Shown here one piece after another: positions 21,233 through 34,700 of a DNA stretch of 64,000 nt. Both the position numbers and the translations under genes were made by a program. How positions within the stretch are numbered: position 1 is the first letter of the stretch; each line of letters opens with the position of its first letter. Under the pieces are notes generated by a model, which did no database searches, was not told the origin of the DNA, and saw only the letters and a program-made list of their open reading frames with translations. Origin of the DNA: Cladobotryum mycophilum (taxonomy: Eukaryota; Ascomycota; Sordariomycetes; Hypocreales; Hypocreaceae); assembly GCA_036429605.1 (NCBI GenBank), contig JAVFKD010000004.1, positions 1,240,001-1,304,000 of the forward strand, given 5' to 3'.

Positions 21233-22991
21233 TGCTCACGTCTTAGAGAGTACTTTTTCTAAAAAGAGGTAGAGTATGCTATTGGAGCTTAGGTATAGTG
21301 CTTTAGATTGAATGCAATACTTCTGTTGAGCTATTGTATACATATATATTCAAGAATGTTGACTTTTTAAAAGTTGCCGAGGCCGAATTTCATGATTCCA
21401 TGGATAAATCCATTCCGTGGGGCCTGAATGCTTTATTGGGATGAAACGATGTCTAAAATTGGTAAGTTGGTTTCCACGCTGCGACGTCGGCTGAAAGTAA
21501 ATCACCGGCGGACGCATTTCGTGTAAGCGAATTCCAAGCTCATATCCGTGGGTTCTTGAGCCGAGCCACGGAGTCTTTTCCAAGCTTCATCTCCTCTCCC
21601 CATCTATGGGAATTCGTTGTCAGCTAAAATATTCGCAATAATGGATGTCTTGCAATCCATGTGTTGGAAATTGCCGATTCGGCGCCGAATGCTACCATAA
21701 TTGCACAGAGCAATGGATATTAGGCTCTAACTCCAGTTGAAGCTGGCAGCTTGTCTGAGACAACCACTAACAGCTTTGGCCATCATTGTCCCCATTCTTA
21801 GCCTTACGTCTGGGGCTATCGGTAGTCCTGACGTTGTATCTATATAAAACACCACCTCTCGCTCAATCCTCACTGCATTCTATAGTGTCCTCCATATGAT
21901 AACTAGGAGCGGGTTCTAGACAGGTGTACCATATTATCTACTACGCCCCTTGAGAGAAATCGCTCTTCAACAAACAAACACAATCGCAACAGCCACCTAG
22001 TGCTAATTGTGAGGACCTGGGGCCTTACCTTGACTACCATGTCTATCATTTGGCCATGGCAGACCGCCATCAAAGTACACGAAGCCAGCATAATGACGGC
22101 ATTCATTATTCTACTTCCGCAATATAAATAGATGTTTTAGACTGATACATCGATAAGAGATGGCAATCCCTCCACAGACTCCTTGTCGTAAGAGATGGTC
22201 TGGGGGGCACTGACAATTGCGCTTCCAATAAAAAGCGTGACGATTGAGTGAACTTGTGTGAATAATGAAGTTCTAAGCCAGGTTGTGCATCATCAAAAAA
22301 ATTAAATATATATTTAAATTAAATACGACATGCAATGTGTCGGATTCTGTAGCATTTCATCATGTTGCATCCATCCATGTCTCCATATAACCCATCTACC
22401 GACCGCATGTGTCACCACCACTCCCGTATGCTTCCTTGCTTAGCCAATTAGAGTGTGCTAATATACAACAATGCTATCGATATATCAATAGATAAGATTA
22501 GAGCGCTATGAGAGCAAAATATCCATACGGTAGCGACATTTATCGCAACGGCTATTAAGCTATCTGGGGTTGCCTGGGCTGCCGATCCTAGACGTTGCTT
22601 TCCATGTTGCTCTTGCTTACATCCACCATACAGACAGAGACTCAATGCCCCGTAGGCATGCAGATTTAGCACCCGTTGTCAAAGCTTCTAGCCAGGTCCC
22701 GTGCGGTCAACGGCACACACATCGAGAGCAACACCGGTTTGACGAATGGATCCACTATCCATGACTTGTTCCATAGGAATTCTTGCTCTCGATATTGGAA
22801 AAACACAAATGATTCCACATACAAAAGGGAACAATGTCCCTTAGAATAGAGGTTTGGAATCATTCCATCTTCATCCATCAGAGAACCAATCAAGTAAACG
22901 TGAACAAACTTCACTTCAGTCCATCGCTGCACCTGCACATACCCCCCTTTATTTCTACAGTCACAGCAACAACATTCTTACTACTTTCGCC
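21233..22991. other. Intergenic, 1.75 kb
   Basis: Shared upstream region of two divergent genes (reductase and flavin-reductase-like protein). A TATATAAAA box at about 21,839-21,848 is followed by a pyrimidine-rich segment but leads only to a very short frame. AT-rich sequence at 22,290-22,325. No gene supported. Confidence 0.4.
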
Positions 22992-23723
22992 ATGGCGCAC
23001 TCCGTTATTTCACCAGCAATCCTCTATTGGGGCACCCCAGTCGTTCTCGTCACCTCGGACAATGGTGATGGCACTGACAACATCTGCGCCATCTCTTCCG
23101 TCTTCTGGCTCGGCCACCGATGCGTCCTTGGGTTTGCCGCTATCAGCAAAACCCCCATGAACATACTCCGCTCCGGGCAATGTGTCGTCAACCTGCCCGA
23201 TGACGCCATGGCACATCATGTGAATGCTCTAGCTACCACCACCGGCACTGAGGACGTTTCCCGGAGCAAGATTGACAGGGGGTACCGCTATGTCAAGGAC
23301 AAATGGACTTGCGCGAACCTTACCCCGCAAAAGTCTGACTTTATTCGCCCGGCACGCATTCTGGAGTGTCCCGTCCAGATGGAGTGCGAATTGGCCGAGG
23401 GCCACGAGCTCATGAAGGACTTCCCCGACCTCAAGGGAGGCGTCGTGGCATTCGAGTTAAAAGTCTTGCGAGTCCACGTCTTGAACCAGCTTCGCATGCC
23501 AGGACATCCTAACCGCATCGATCCCGATCGCTGGCGTCCCATGATCATGTCGTTTCAGGAGCTCTATGGCCTTGCGGGTGGCAAAGTAGCTAAGAGTCAG
23601 TTGGGAAAGATCCACGAGGAAAAGTACCGTGGCTGGACACGCAGCGGCGTGGTCAAGCTTCCCGGAGATGATGACAAGGAGATGGTCGATGAGGAGTGGA
23701 CAAATAGGACCAACGAGCTATAA
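22992..23723 (+). CDS. Flavin reductase-like (FMN-binding split-barrel) protein
   Basis: 243 residues from ATG at 22992 (context TTTCGCCATGGCG). The frame is open upstream to 22854 but only through a non-ATG codon, so this Met is preferred. The N-terminal 150 residues match the flavin_reduct/FMN-binding split barrel: ILYWGTPVVLVTS, ICAISSVFWLG, a CVVNLP strand and DKWTCANLTP. Such fungal proteins bind FMN and may act as flavin reductases or as partners of FMN-dependent oxidoreductases; the substrate is unknown. The C-terminal section (FQELYGLAGGKVAKSQLG) is the conserved tail of this fungal subgroup. No signal peptide or membrane segment, so probably cytosolic. Single exon, undamaged. Confidence 0.85.
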   Translation: MAHSVISPAILYWGTPVVLVTSDNGDGTDNICAISSVFWLGHRCVLGFAAISKTPMNILRSGQCVVNLPDDAMAHHVNALATTTGTEDVSRSKIDRGYRYVKDKWTCANLTPQKSDFIRPARILECPVQMECELAEGHELMKDFPDLKGGVVAFELKVLRVHVLNQLRMPGHPNRIDPDRWRPMIMSFQELYGLAGGKVAKSQLGKIHEEKYRGWTRSGVVKLPGDDDKEMVDEEWTNRTNEL

Positions 23724-24657
23724 GTTTTATGATGATTAGACATAGACATTTAGAAGTTCCTTGGTAGAAAGACTAGTCAGTATGATAGAGTCGTTAGAAG
23801 ATCTTGAAGATGAAGTGTAGCTTCTTGAGATAGTGGGACGGCGCTGAGGATAAACGGGGTATTGATACATAGTTTGATAGAACAACTAACTATCCACCTT
23901 TGTTTATTCCTTATGATCAATTTCTATGACACTATTCCTGATCTCTAGATTAACCCTAGACTCATTCTAGGTCATATGATCAAGGTCTCAAAACCTCCCT
24001 GGGACTACAGCTTCGATGAGGTTACCCGGGACCAGCAAGGGTCTTTTGGGTCTGTGTCTTTTGGTGAGTTTCCCTCCGCCATCATGGTGCATTACTCATT
24101 AACCATTGAATAAATATCCAGTAAGACAACCTCATACATAACTCCATATAGTGCAGTGTACCGAAAAATGCTCTCAGCTAGCCACTTTCATTTTCATCAG
24201 GTAGACCTGAAAGCCTTGCATGCACACCTTTATTTTGCACATTTTAATGATCTTCTCCAATATTAATCTAATTGATGCATCATTTCATGTACACCTTAAT
24301 CGCCTTCCCTACTCTTGGCGTGATTGACGCTCGATTACAACGGAGCTGAATGAACGGCTGAAAGCGGCTTGCTCTTTGTCGCCAATCACATAACGGCAAG
24401 GATCTTTCAGCAGGTAATAACCGCCGGTGACAGAAGTGATGTGTGACAGGCAATATGCGGTCGATTGGTGTCGACAGGGCACACGAGTGGATTGACTCTT
24501 ACCATCATTATCCTTCATCTAATACGAACGGAGAAATGACGAGCGAGAAGAACCGCAGCTGCAAAGACCGCAGACACATGGATTGCAAAAGCGAAGAGTG
24601 TGATGAAAATGAAATAAAATTGATTGCATGCAGCTCTTATTCTAGCGAAGCTCCCTA
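23724..24657. other. Intergenic, 0.9 kb
   Basis: Convergent 3' ends of the flavin-reductase-like gene and the metzincin-like gene. Nothing else recognised. Confidence 0.4.
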
Positions 24658-25415
24658 CTATTCAGCATTAGGATCGGGGTTATAATCAACCACCTGAACC
24701 CGATCAATCACTCTACCCACTTCGAGCTCATAATACTTCCTCGTGTGCTCAATATCCGTGTCCCGCAGTTCTGGCAGCTTCTTTTGATTCACCGGTCTCG
24801 GGTAACTCATGACGGAGTACGCATTCTTAACCCCAAACTGCGTGGCATCATCACCCTCCTCGTCGATGAGCGCAAACTCGTGTCGGAGTCCCAAGACGTG
24901 GCCTAGCTCGTGGAGAAGGATCTGCCACATCTTGTCTCTGTATAGCGGGATGAAACACACGTCATAGATCACAACGGCATTGTCCTTGTTGCTATTCGGG
25001 AAGAACGCCTCGGCAGCAGAGCGTGGATGTCTTCCACCCCTAACCACGACAAATGTCGCGTCATCTGGCGAGTCCACCTGCTTGAAGGTAACGTGGATGT
25101 TTGCACTGTTCCATCTTTCCGCTGCATTTTTAAACTGCTCGACACTGTGGAGACGGTTGGCCTCGTCATCTGCGTCGTCCTGCCAGTCTTGTCCAATCGC
25201 CCATGTAATGACAGATCCGGGAATCCAACGTGGGCACTCGCCCTTCCAGCCCACAACGAGGCTGGATTGATCACCCTTGACACTAGAAGTCTGGGTTTGG
25301 CAGCGGATCTCATAAGGACCGATATCGACTACTGCGAGCAAGTTAGCATTAATCCTTATCATCATCAGTGGTAGGTTTTGGAAAGACCATTCTCAAAGGT
25401 GTTTTCGGTCGCCAT
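24658..25415 (-). CDS. Metzincin-like zinc metalloprotease
   Basis: Two exons are inferred: 25388-25415 (MATENTFEN) and 24658-25331, with a 56-bp intron (GTCTTT donor, TGCTAACTTGCTCGCAG acceptor region), giving about 233 residues. The zinc-binding consensus HELGHVLGLRH lies at about residue 150, and the Met-turn YSVMSYP follows about 35 residues later, which together define a metzincin/matrixin-like ZnMc fold. Upstream, WAIGQDW and FKNAAERWNSANIHVTF match the N-terminal half of such domains. There is no signal peptide or propeptide, unusual for this class, so it may act inside the cell, be exported by another route, or have a missed upstream exon. The donor is weak, so the first exon is less certain than the catalytic domain. 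Substrate unknown. Confidence 0.8.
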
Positions 25416-25961
25416 GATGATCGTGATTGATGGATTAAGATGCTTCAATGGTTGCTTGGTAAAGTGAAGACAAAAAGCAAACCAGTTGTTGGTGATGAGA
25501 CTTGGAGTTGAAAGATGGAGGTTGCGGGGGAATAAAAGATTGATCGTCGTGTTGGGCTCTGTGCTTATATATTTACATATCTACGGCTATCCTTCCATCC
25601 AATGGTTAAACGAATTCAAGTGATGAACGAGATGCCAAGTTCATCCACGTCACTTCATAGGTGGCAAAATGCATCACCCCTGCCTTACTATTAGTTAATA
25701 GGCTGTGTGATATTGACGCATTTGCATTAACATGAGGCCGCTATTCGTTATTTCACATACGTGGGTCAGACTGGGGCGGCTGGCATGCATGGAGGATGGT
25801 ATGTGGCTTGCGTCATAGTGGTGCCCGATGGCACCCTGGGTGAATGAGTGTGCTACACTACCTGAACATTGAGGTTAGGTCGCCAATATATAGAGAGATG
25901 CCTGCAAATGCTGTTGCTCGAAGAAAACCCACTTGCATCAACCACGCACAACGCTGTAACC
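25416..25961. other. Intergenic, 0.55 kb
   Basis: Region upstream of the metzincin gene and of the divergent orphan gene. It may contain the unseen first exon of the latter; a CCCATAG acceptor-like site sits near 25,961-25,970. No other feature. Confidence 0.35.
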
Positions 25962-26765
25962 CATAGTTATCGATCCCAATCATGCCTCCCACATTATCCT
26001 TCAACATTGCGTCTTTAAAATCGGTTATAAATTCTCTACCGGAAGCTCTAAAGTCCCTTGCAAGACCCCCTCCACTCTTGTCATCGTCAATACCAAAACC
26101 CACCATTCTCTCGATGTGTGGGCTAACGGAATCAAGGAAGACGAAAAGAAGTATCAGACTTATAAGATCACCGAAGCCAGTTGGATAAAGTCCTCCAAAC
26201 CAGATTGGAGAAGAGAATACATTCGCTTCAACGTTAAAAACCCCGGCCGTGGTTGGCTTATCGGTGTCGAGGCGGAACGATGCGCGCCGTCTGGTGTCTA
26301 CATGGGAAAGGGCGGGGATGGCGTTGTTGACTTGGTTACCGTTCACCCGCGGCCGGGCGGAAAGGGAGTTCAGATCCAAGACGACGTGATAGATGACCCC
26401 AGCGACCGCTTGGCTACCCTAACCTTTGGCGGAGGAAATGCTAAACAGCTACCAACGCTGTATGACGTCGGGCTGTTGTTGCACGCCGCGGGTATGATTG
26501 GGGGCAAATATGAGCCAGGCCTCTGGGACTCTCCATGGTTTGCCTACGTTATATACAGGGCGATGAAAGAACGATACCAAGATTTGGCCAAGGAGGATTT
26601 GCTAAACGCCAGGGGGATGTCTCTCCCGCCTGGATGGGATAGAAAACATCTAGCTTCTGTGGGAGCAGCAGACGAGTCAAAAGTCAGTTTCTATATATTA
26701 CGACTGAGGCCATTGAGTTTTGGCTAACGTTTTCGTAGGTACTATCCCATGGGGAGCAGGATTGA
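25962..26765 (+). CDS. Hypothetical protein, 5' end unresolved
   Basis: A coding-like frame is open from just after a TAA near 25,959 and runs to 26682. A 56-bp intron (GTCAGT donor at 26683, GGCTAAC branch, TTTTCGTAG acceptor ending 26738) joins in phase to a short last exon ending in a TGA at 26763-26765. I do not recognise the product. It has Trp-rich blocks (SLDVWANGIKEDEKK, WIKSSKPDWRREYIRF), a Gly-rich centre and a C-terminal PPGWDRKHL motif; no membrane segments. No ATG occurs in frame before the conserved-looking part. An ATG at 25,981 is in another frame (MPPTLSFNIASL), so either an upstream exon exists or a frame change lies between 25,981 and 26,100. The minus-strand frame over the same bases is a shadow. 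Confidence 0.5.
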
Positions 26766-27736
26766 GAAGGCCAGTCCCGGCACAGCTTCTTTATCGAATG
26801 CAACGAGTCACAGTAAACCCAATATAGCCTAGGAGCGAAGGCAGTCTGAGGAAGCTCTGTGGTTTTATATTATACCTCTTGTTAGGCTAGTAGATTGGCC
26901 GTTTTTGCCTAGTGTATCATTGGACACATGCCCTCGGTAACATACTTTGAAGGAAGGGCAATTCTTGAACCTCAATGGAATTTATGCTTCTTTTTTATTC
27001 TTTCGGTAATTGTATATGAATAGAATGGTTTGTTCTGCTCTTTGTTGCTTATGACAAGGGATCGCTGTGATGATTACTCTTCTTCTTTTAAAATGAAAGC
27101 GTACCTAATAGGCAATAGAAGATGCCTTAACATGACTACATTACTGTTGCGGCACTTGAGTAAGAGACAAATGACAAAGCCGTTGGGTAGATGAAAGACC
27201 TGATTTCCATAACTTCTAGATATTACCCCAGTTCCCATTCATTCCCATCATCAACTTGTAGTTGCTGCTGTTGCTCTTGATTACTATTGTTGCCCTTGTT
27301 TCCCCTTATTACCCTCGTTTCTCCTTATTACCCTTGTTCTATATGCCTATAGACTTTTTACGATTGTTCGACTTTAAAGATATAGTGGAGCACAGTTAGT
27401 TGAGCGTAAAGTTCAGATACTGTCACAAGGTCACTTAGTTTAAAGGATATTTTTAGCCTGGCCTTAAGCCCAGTAATTAAGCAGCCATGAGATTTATACT
27501 ACCTCATAAACCTTCTGGCTAGATCAAACACATCCTTTCAAAATTTCTTCCATCACGGTGTGACACAACCTAGCATAGAAACCTTCGATACGTAGGCTTT
27601 CTATGCACAGCGGCTTTGTTCTTGAGACTAAATAGGGTTTAGAAGTTGCAATATGTTGTCAAATGGGTCTGCCTGCCAGTCCTATATCATTGGCCACTCT
27701 TTACTCCACCTGCGTTGAACCTTGCCCATTTACTTT
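26766..27736. other. Intergenic, about 1 kb
   Basis: AT-rich flank. A pyrimidine-rich stretch at 27,240-27,350 contains repeated TTATTACCC/TTGTTTCCCC-like words on one strand. No gene seen. Confidence 0.4.
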
Positions 27737-27739
27737 TAA

Positions 27740-28729
27740 CGCACCATTCTTCGAACTCTCATCTCTCCAATCTTTCTCCCTCCTAAACACGAGCTCCAAA
27801 GTTCTCAAATACAGCCTCTCGAATCTGAGGCTACCCTTCGCTCTCTCGGCTATAATGAGCCTGCCGCTCGAAATTATTGGGAAAAGTGGAAAGACCTGAC
27901 ATGTTATCTGGAAGACGGTGATACTGACGATATTGACTCTTGGTGGTGGCATATGAATGCGTTGGGGATTGCAAATGAACTACAGCAAGTCATTATGATC
28001 CGGTATTTGAAGAAATTCGCTCGACTAAATCGCGTAGGTTCTAGATCATGGAAACCTTTCAGTCGTGATACAGCAGCTTACCGAACAGCACACGAGCGTC
28101 ACAATAGCATGTAATGTCTAGCGACGAGCCGAACAGGTCTGGGTTTGCAGCACCTGGGTTTACTGTACAAAGCAGTAAACCTAAGTCTATTCCCGAGCAA
28201 GTCCCCATTTTAGATACAACGTGGTAAGTTAGGCTAACATTGTTAGCAGAATCCGAAACATTGGCTTTGCATCGTTTATCATCTGGTCTACCAACGGACT
28301 TCCTTCGATGCGGGATTCTATTTTATCACGGAACGGCATTTGGCAGTTCGTTTTGGTAGCTTTCCCAAACGCCACGATAAACTTTCTGATGTAAAAATGG
28401 TTAAACTATGAATTCCCAATCCCGTCATTGAAAGTCTTCCGTCTGATGAGATTGCTGACTGGGAAAACCTTGTCCTTCACAGTCGCCAAAATCTGACCCT
28501 CCACTTAGAGCTACGAAAGTATAGGAAGGCCACGTTGCTGAGTAGGAACATTGCAAAGCGACCTCAGAATCACGGCTATCGTTGACTGAGGTCGCTTGAA
28601 GACATAACTAAGAGAATGATCCTCCAGACAGACGATGGGCAATTTAATGTCCAGTACGTTTGGCCAGAAGAGCAAGGCGCAGAGTTTCTATTGCAGCACG
28701 TTCAATTCAGTACCGTGACCTTGGCTTGA
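27740..28729 (+). pseudogene. Remnant of an unknown fungal gene
   Basis: Two coding-like blocks with no start codon. Block 1 (27740-28114) contains LGYNEPAARNYWEKWKDL and SWWWHMNALGIANELQQV and ends in TAA. Block 2 (28412-28729) begins after a TGA, contains SDEIADWENLVLHSRQ, is cut by an in-frame TGA at 28583-28585 and continues with MILQTDDGQFNVQYVWPEEQ to a TGA at 28727-28729. The composition is protein-like (Trp, charged helices) and unlike the flanks. No family was recognised. The region between blocks (28,115-28,411) has shorter related-looking frames and may be broken exons. Confidence 0.45.
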
Positions 28730-31700
28730 TCGACAATGAGCTGCATTAACAAGTGAATGGGAATCTCTACGTTTCATCTTCTCCTGTTGGGCCAATACTC
28801 GACCTTTGATTGGCTGCTTATGCGCACACGGCAGAACAACAAAAAGCTACGCGCCATGGATTTCTATTTCTGGATCTGAATATGTGGGGACAAGGGAATA
28901 GCCGCCCAGATGGATCCTCAAACTGGGGCAAATCAACAATCCTTCATTTATCTCAACTTTATTTTATTACTACATGCAACATGCAACATTCAAACCAGGC
29001 CCGCGCCTGATGAAACAACCTAAGCGCTTTTCTATATTTATTGTTCTTGTTTTTTGGGAGATGGCGGCTACAACTTGAAGATTGCCTTACTCCTGGCGGC
29101 TACAGAACGCAACCGAAGCGGTACCCGTTCAGCCCGGATCTGCTATGGGAGGAGTATTCATATTCGGTAATGAGATGGAGTGGTGCACGGCAGCGAAATA
29201 GTGGATAGCGTTTTGTTCCAAATTAACTTTTTGATATATCATAATTCCTGAGCGGATTTTGTGTGTTTTTACATGCTATTGTTTTCTCCTCGTGCAGTGT
29301 GACTGTGATTAAGCGTCTTGTGAGCGAGCATGAAATCTGTAGTAGCAGCAAAATTTGTTTGTGCTGTATTAAGTGATACCCTAGACTTGGGTGACACGAC
29401 AAAATTTGAGGTTTGACAGCCAGTGAAAGCGACCGAGATGCAGGATCCAAGGAAATTAAAGGAATACATGCAAACATGGTCCTCGCCATTTACACGTAAT
29501 CAAAAGTCGGGATGAATTATAGTAACATCGTTACCTGTCATGTTTGACAGCATGCAAAGAGAATACATGCCTTGTACCATCCGAATTCCTCTTTTGTACA
29601 ACCCAGAAGAACAATACCTAGCAGGCATTCCCGTCCCTCGGCAATAATTTCCCCGTCCAACAAGTCACCCTTTACAGCAGCAGTAGAAAAGCACAGGTAC
29701 CCGGATGCATCGTGATTCCTATCAAGAGGTGTGCACGTTGCAGATACGAGAAAAGAAAAATTCAATGGACATTCTAGAATGTCGAGAGATAAAAAAATGT
29801 CGCAACCCTCCGCTGACAGACTTATGCTCGGTGACAGGTGCCGGGAGGGGGTGGGGGCGCGGGACAAGGGCCCGGTAGTGGTACCTACATTGGCCTACAT
29901 TGGTGATATGCTGCGCTGCTGCTGATGCATATTCCTTCCCAAGTGCTGCTACGCTGGGCGGACACTCCGTGTTTGGGGCAGCCCTTTGGAGAGAGAGAGA
30001 GAGAGAGAAAGAGGTGGTGTTGTTTCGTTGGAGAGACGAGAGGGCAGCTGGGAAAAAAGTGTGTGGGTGTCATGGTGGTGGACCGGGCATCACCGAATCC
30101 TTTCGACCCCATTCCTGCATGCGGAAGGTCTGGAAGCCTTTTCTTTTTTTTTTTTTTTTTGTTGCAGAAGCTTGTGGTGGTTTTCTGGCGGCCTTGTTTT
30201 CTTCTTTCTATTCTAGTAATGCATCAGGTACGGCATGGTGAGGTAACAAGGAAAGAAAAAGACTTGTACCTACATGATGTAGTAGAATGTAGGTGTGAAG
30301 GTGAAACTCCGAGGCACAGTTCCAGGGCTGTGTTCTTTTCTTGTGTTGTTACTGGGGGATGATGATGATGCACTGCACTGCACTGCACTGCACTGCTACG
30401 TTGCGAAACCTTTTTGAAGATCCATGGGGGATGGATGACCTGTTTGACGATTGATGTATGGCTTTTTGGGAGGAGCACATGCCGGCCCGTGCAAATGAAA
30501 GAGAGAGAAAAGACTCTACGAGTGAATTAATTTTTCTTTTTCCCTTTCAACCGGTTCTATTACCTGTCCGGCAATGAATGAATGAATGATGTATCGTTTC
30601 CTTGAATCCTTTTTTCCTTGATTTTCCTTGAAATGTAACCGACAGCAGCACCTGACTTCACGTCACAGATGTTGCAACCAATCTCAAGAGTCCTGTGACC
30701 TAGACACACTTTGTCATCACTCGCCCATAGTACATATGCATGAAAGATGGAATGGCTTGCTTTTCGAACCACTCTCGTCTCTTCATCACCCCCTTCCACT
30801 TCCCTCACTTCTCATCCTCCGGCCCCCTGTCAAAATGAACTCTGATTCGGGGCTTTTTTTTACGGTCAGGGGTGATGCTTGAAAGTTGACCTTGCATTAG
30901 GTAACCTTTTGAGATGGGCATGGCATTCTTGAGACGCAGTACTAAGTAATAGTAATAATGTATTTTCGTATTATCTTCTTCTTTTCTCTTTTTAGACAAA
31001 AAGCCACAATTGATTCGTATGTTTGCTCTCCATCCTAACTGTTTGCTGAATTCAGCTAGGATTTAGTAGATTTCATAAGGCTTATTTTTTGTGAATGGCA
31101 AACAATAATGATTCATACTCGTAAGAGTGAGATGGGTGGGCAAAACAGCCTTAGATATTGGCTGTGTAAAAGTGAAGCCACGTAATGAACCCATGTTTTG
31201 CGTGACATCTCGTTTTTACCGAGCCACAAAAAAATCTCTTGGCAGAACAAAGAGACGAACACCACCAGCCACACATTCTTGGCATATTTTTTCTTTTTTC
31301 CCTTGGTTTCGGTACTTTGGGTACGTACCTTGGTGTGTCCTTGGTGTGTGTTCTTGGAGGTTTCTTGGCGCCAAGGGCTGGGTGCGCCATATGAGTTTCA
31401 GGGGTACAGAGCCAATCAACGAGCATCGAATTGAGTCGAGTCCTCGGAGATGGTTTCCATACTGGAAGAGAAAGAAAGAAAGAAAGAAAAAATTATGCTA
31501 CCCGAGAGTAGGATGCCATAGCGTTTTGGCGTTATCTTTTACTCTATCGGTTGTTGGTAAGACACCGCCGAATGGATAGACGGACGATATTACCTAGAAG
31601 GTAGTCCGACAAAACTACATAGTACTAGGAGTTTGAATGTTGCTTGCTCGCTTGCTGCAGTACAACCCATCATACAACGTTGACTAACGCACGCTGGCGA

Positions 31701-34700
31701 TCGACAAGTCAACAAAGTACAGCAAGGCTTGCTCCTAGTAAAAAGGTGGCGACTGTCGGTGAGCAAAAAGAAGGGAAATTTCCACAACTTCCCCCGGGGC
31801 AATTGTTTTTGGGCAAAGAAGCTAATGCGGCTCTCTCCAATATCGATTGGGGTATGTTTTTTTTGACGGGTTACAGCCGTGCAGATGCTTCCGCACCTCC
31901 GGCGTCCACACATTAGCTAGCGGAGGGTCACCGGCTCCCATCCGTCACATGATGGGGGACAGCACCCTCTGACTAAACGATCGACTATGAACATTGCCCG
32001 TAATTGAATGCCAACATAGTAGACCATCATCCGGGGAGGATTTCCTCCTCTATCTCTCTATCTCTCCATCTCTCATGTCCTGGGAAGCGGTCAACAGCGA
32101 TAGTAGTCAGAGAGACAACAAAAGAACCCGAGGCTGGAACCCTTTGTCCCTTGTTGTTGGAGGGGGGGGGCGAAAAGGTGGTCCCCCATGCTCGATGTGT
32201 TGTCGCTTGACCCGCACGGCGACGTGCAGATTTTTTAATGAATATTATTCCTTCACCTACACTTCGGTGTCGAGATTCACAGCGCCCGAGGCGTGAGCGA
32301 AAAAGGGGGAGGGTTGGATGAATGAACAGGAGGGAGGGACGGAGGAGGGGGGATGGACACACATTCCAAGGCAAGGCAGCCGAGGTCTCTCAAAAAATGC
32401 CCTCATTTATTGTCCTTGCGCGCACGTTGACACGTTGCGAAGGGCAGATAGGTAGGGCGCAACAGACAACGGACAACCACCAAATCCTCCCCTCGTGAGA
32501 AAAAAAAAAAAAGAGGTTCCAGGTAGTGGTTGACCGCGGGATCGGGTGGAATGCTCGATGGCGTTGTGCACGGGGACGGGAACATCAGGCACTTGTTCTC
32601 GTTGGCCCTTGTCCAAGCGGGCAAGCCACGATTAAGCCGCGGCGCCATCATCAAATATTTTATGAACGTGGGATTTCACATTCTAGGCTTGGGCGATGTG
32701 CTGTCTTGTTTCCCAAGGGAGAGAGAGGTGATAGACAGACGGGAGAGGGAGGGGGATGCTTGCTTTAATTGATGATGGACACTTTTTTAATTGAATGCGC
32801 CCAGTTTCGACCTAGTATGTTTGTTTGTCGCAGTTTCGGGTCTGTTCGTTCTTCCTTGTCTCTCTCTCTCTCTCGACGGAATGGAACTTTAAATGGGCTC
32901 CAGCTATTGAATGAGGGGGAGACCGGCTTCATTTCGTTTCTTTTCGTTTAACCGCTAGATTGGGCACCCGACATGCAACTCGCCCTGGATTCAAGAGCAT
33001 CATGAAGGAGGGAGAAAAAAGCAAAGGGCGGGGAATTGAGACACGGACGGGGCGGGCTGTAAACGATGGCAAATAACCAGGGAAGGGGGACCGCTGTAAA
33101 ATGAAGTTGCCCGTCTGCGCTTATCAGTCCATACAATGTATGTACGTTGCAGCAAACAAAGCCATAAGCTGAGCAAGCAAGCAATAATGATGGCCAGGGA
33201 TACTGACCCGTCATGCCTTGGTCTCTTGTTTGAAGGAAGAGGGAAAATAGGCACGGTAAGAGTTGTTGGGGAACCATGCCGGATACAAATGCAGAGAGAG
33301 AGAGCAATTTACGAGTAATGGGAGCACAGCAGTAGGGAGACCCAGAACGGGGCGACCATGGGAAATCCCTGCATCAGAGATCGGTCCCGGCACAACGTGA
33401 TCGTCGAGTCTGGATCGTCTGCCCCGGATTGAATCAGAACTAAATTAATTCCGGTAGGTCATTGCTAAAGTGACACCAGCAATAAAATCCTCGGGCAGCA
33501 TGTTGGGTCTTTTCTTCCCAGAGTCAAAGTCAAAGAGGGAGAAGAAGAAAATAAATTGGAAAGATGGGTAGCAGGTGGTTCAAGTCATTGGGCCGCAACT
33601 GGAATGTGTTTCTTATCCTTTGAAGCAAGACATGCCCTTGTGGAGGGGGAAGCATCGTTAAGACTAGAGGTGAAGGTGAGGGGGGGAGATGGAGAGATTC
33701 AGAAGCCTGACGCCACGCCCAAGCGTGCATGGGTTAACTGTAGCCAAACGAATTTCTGGAGCGAGTTTCAATTGCAGGTTGGGTCAGGTTCGTAACCTGC
33801 CTTGGCATGTGAAGTTATGGTGGTGATACGGAGTTTCGCACGGGGCCCAACAATTGTAACACGAGTGGACGATGATGCAAACTTGAAGCATGATGAATAC
33901 ATGCTAAGAAAAGGGTGGCGGCAGTTTCACGTTTCGAACAAGGCGGAACCCGATTTTAAACAAATAATCAGCACCAGACGTTATCAAGAAGCTCCTCAGG
34001 GTTACGAGGCGAAATGGTCTATTGGAAAAGGGAACTATGACTGGAATGGGAAGTTGAGTAGAAACGCACATCCCCCTCCCAACCCCCTTGCGGCGGCGGG
34101 ATAAGCCATCACTATCGCTCACTATCGCCATCCCCATGCACGATTGATGAGCGAGTTCTCAGACAAATTGACAACCGGCCAATCCTCGCTGTGGCGCATC
34201 AGCGGTGGCTTCGTCTTTTTCGTGAAGGCGTTCCCCGTAGGAGTTTTTCTCTCCATCTCTCTCGTTCTTTGGGCCCCTTCTGTCGAATACAACGCATTGC
34301 AACGCTGACTGACTGAGTTGTCTTGGGGTCCTCTTCTTGGTACCTTACAGCAGAGCACAGAGCAATCTACCCGTGCCGCTGGGTGGGCATGTACCCGTTT
34401 ACGCTTCTTACCCAAGTGCTACGACCACTTATCTTACCTGCTTTTTCTTTTTCTTTTTCTTTCTTTTTTCTCTCCCAAACGGCCCGGCTTCTCAAAGGTG
34501 TGGGCTTTCAATGGGGACGGGGGAAGCGGATAATTGGTAAGGCGAGGATTGCCAGCAAAGCAATCCGGCGCGAATCGTGAACGATCTAGCCTAGAATTTG
34601 CATCATACATGAGATTTGCATATGAGAAAGAAGGAAAAAAACAGACAAAAACAAGAATAGCAGCGGGAACAGAACCTTGGAAGCATTAACCAGGTCCACT

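Noticed and set aside
25858..26379. 173-codon minus-strand frame
   Set aside because: Complementary to the coding-like plus frame that has a canonical intron; it has no recognisable content.
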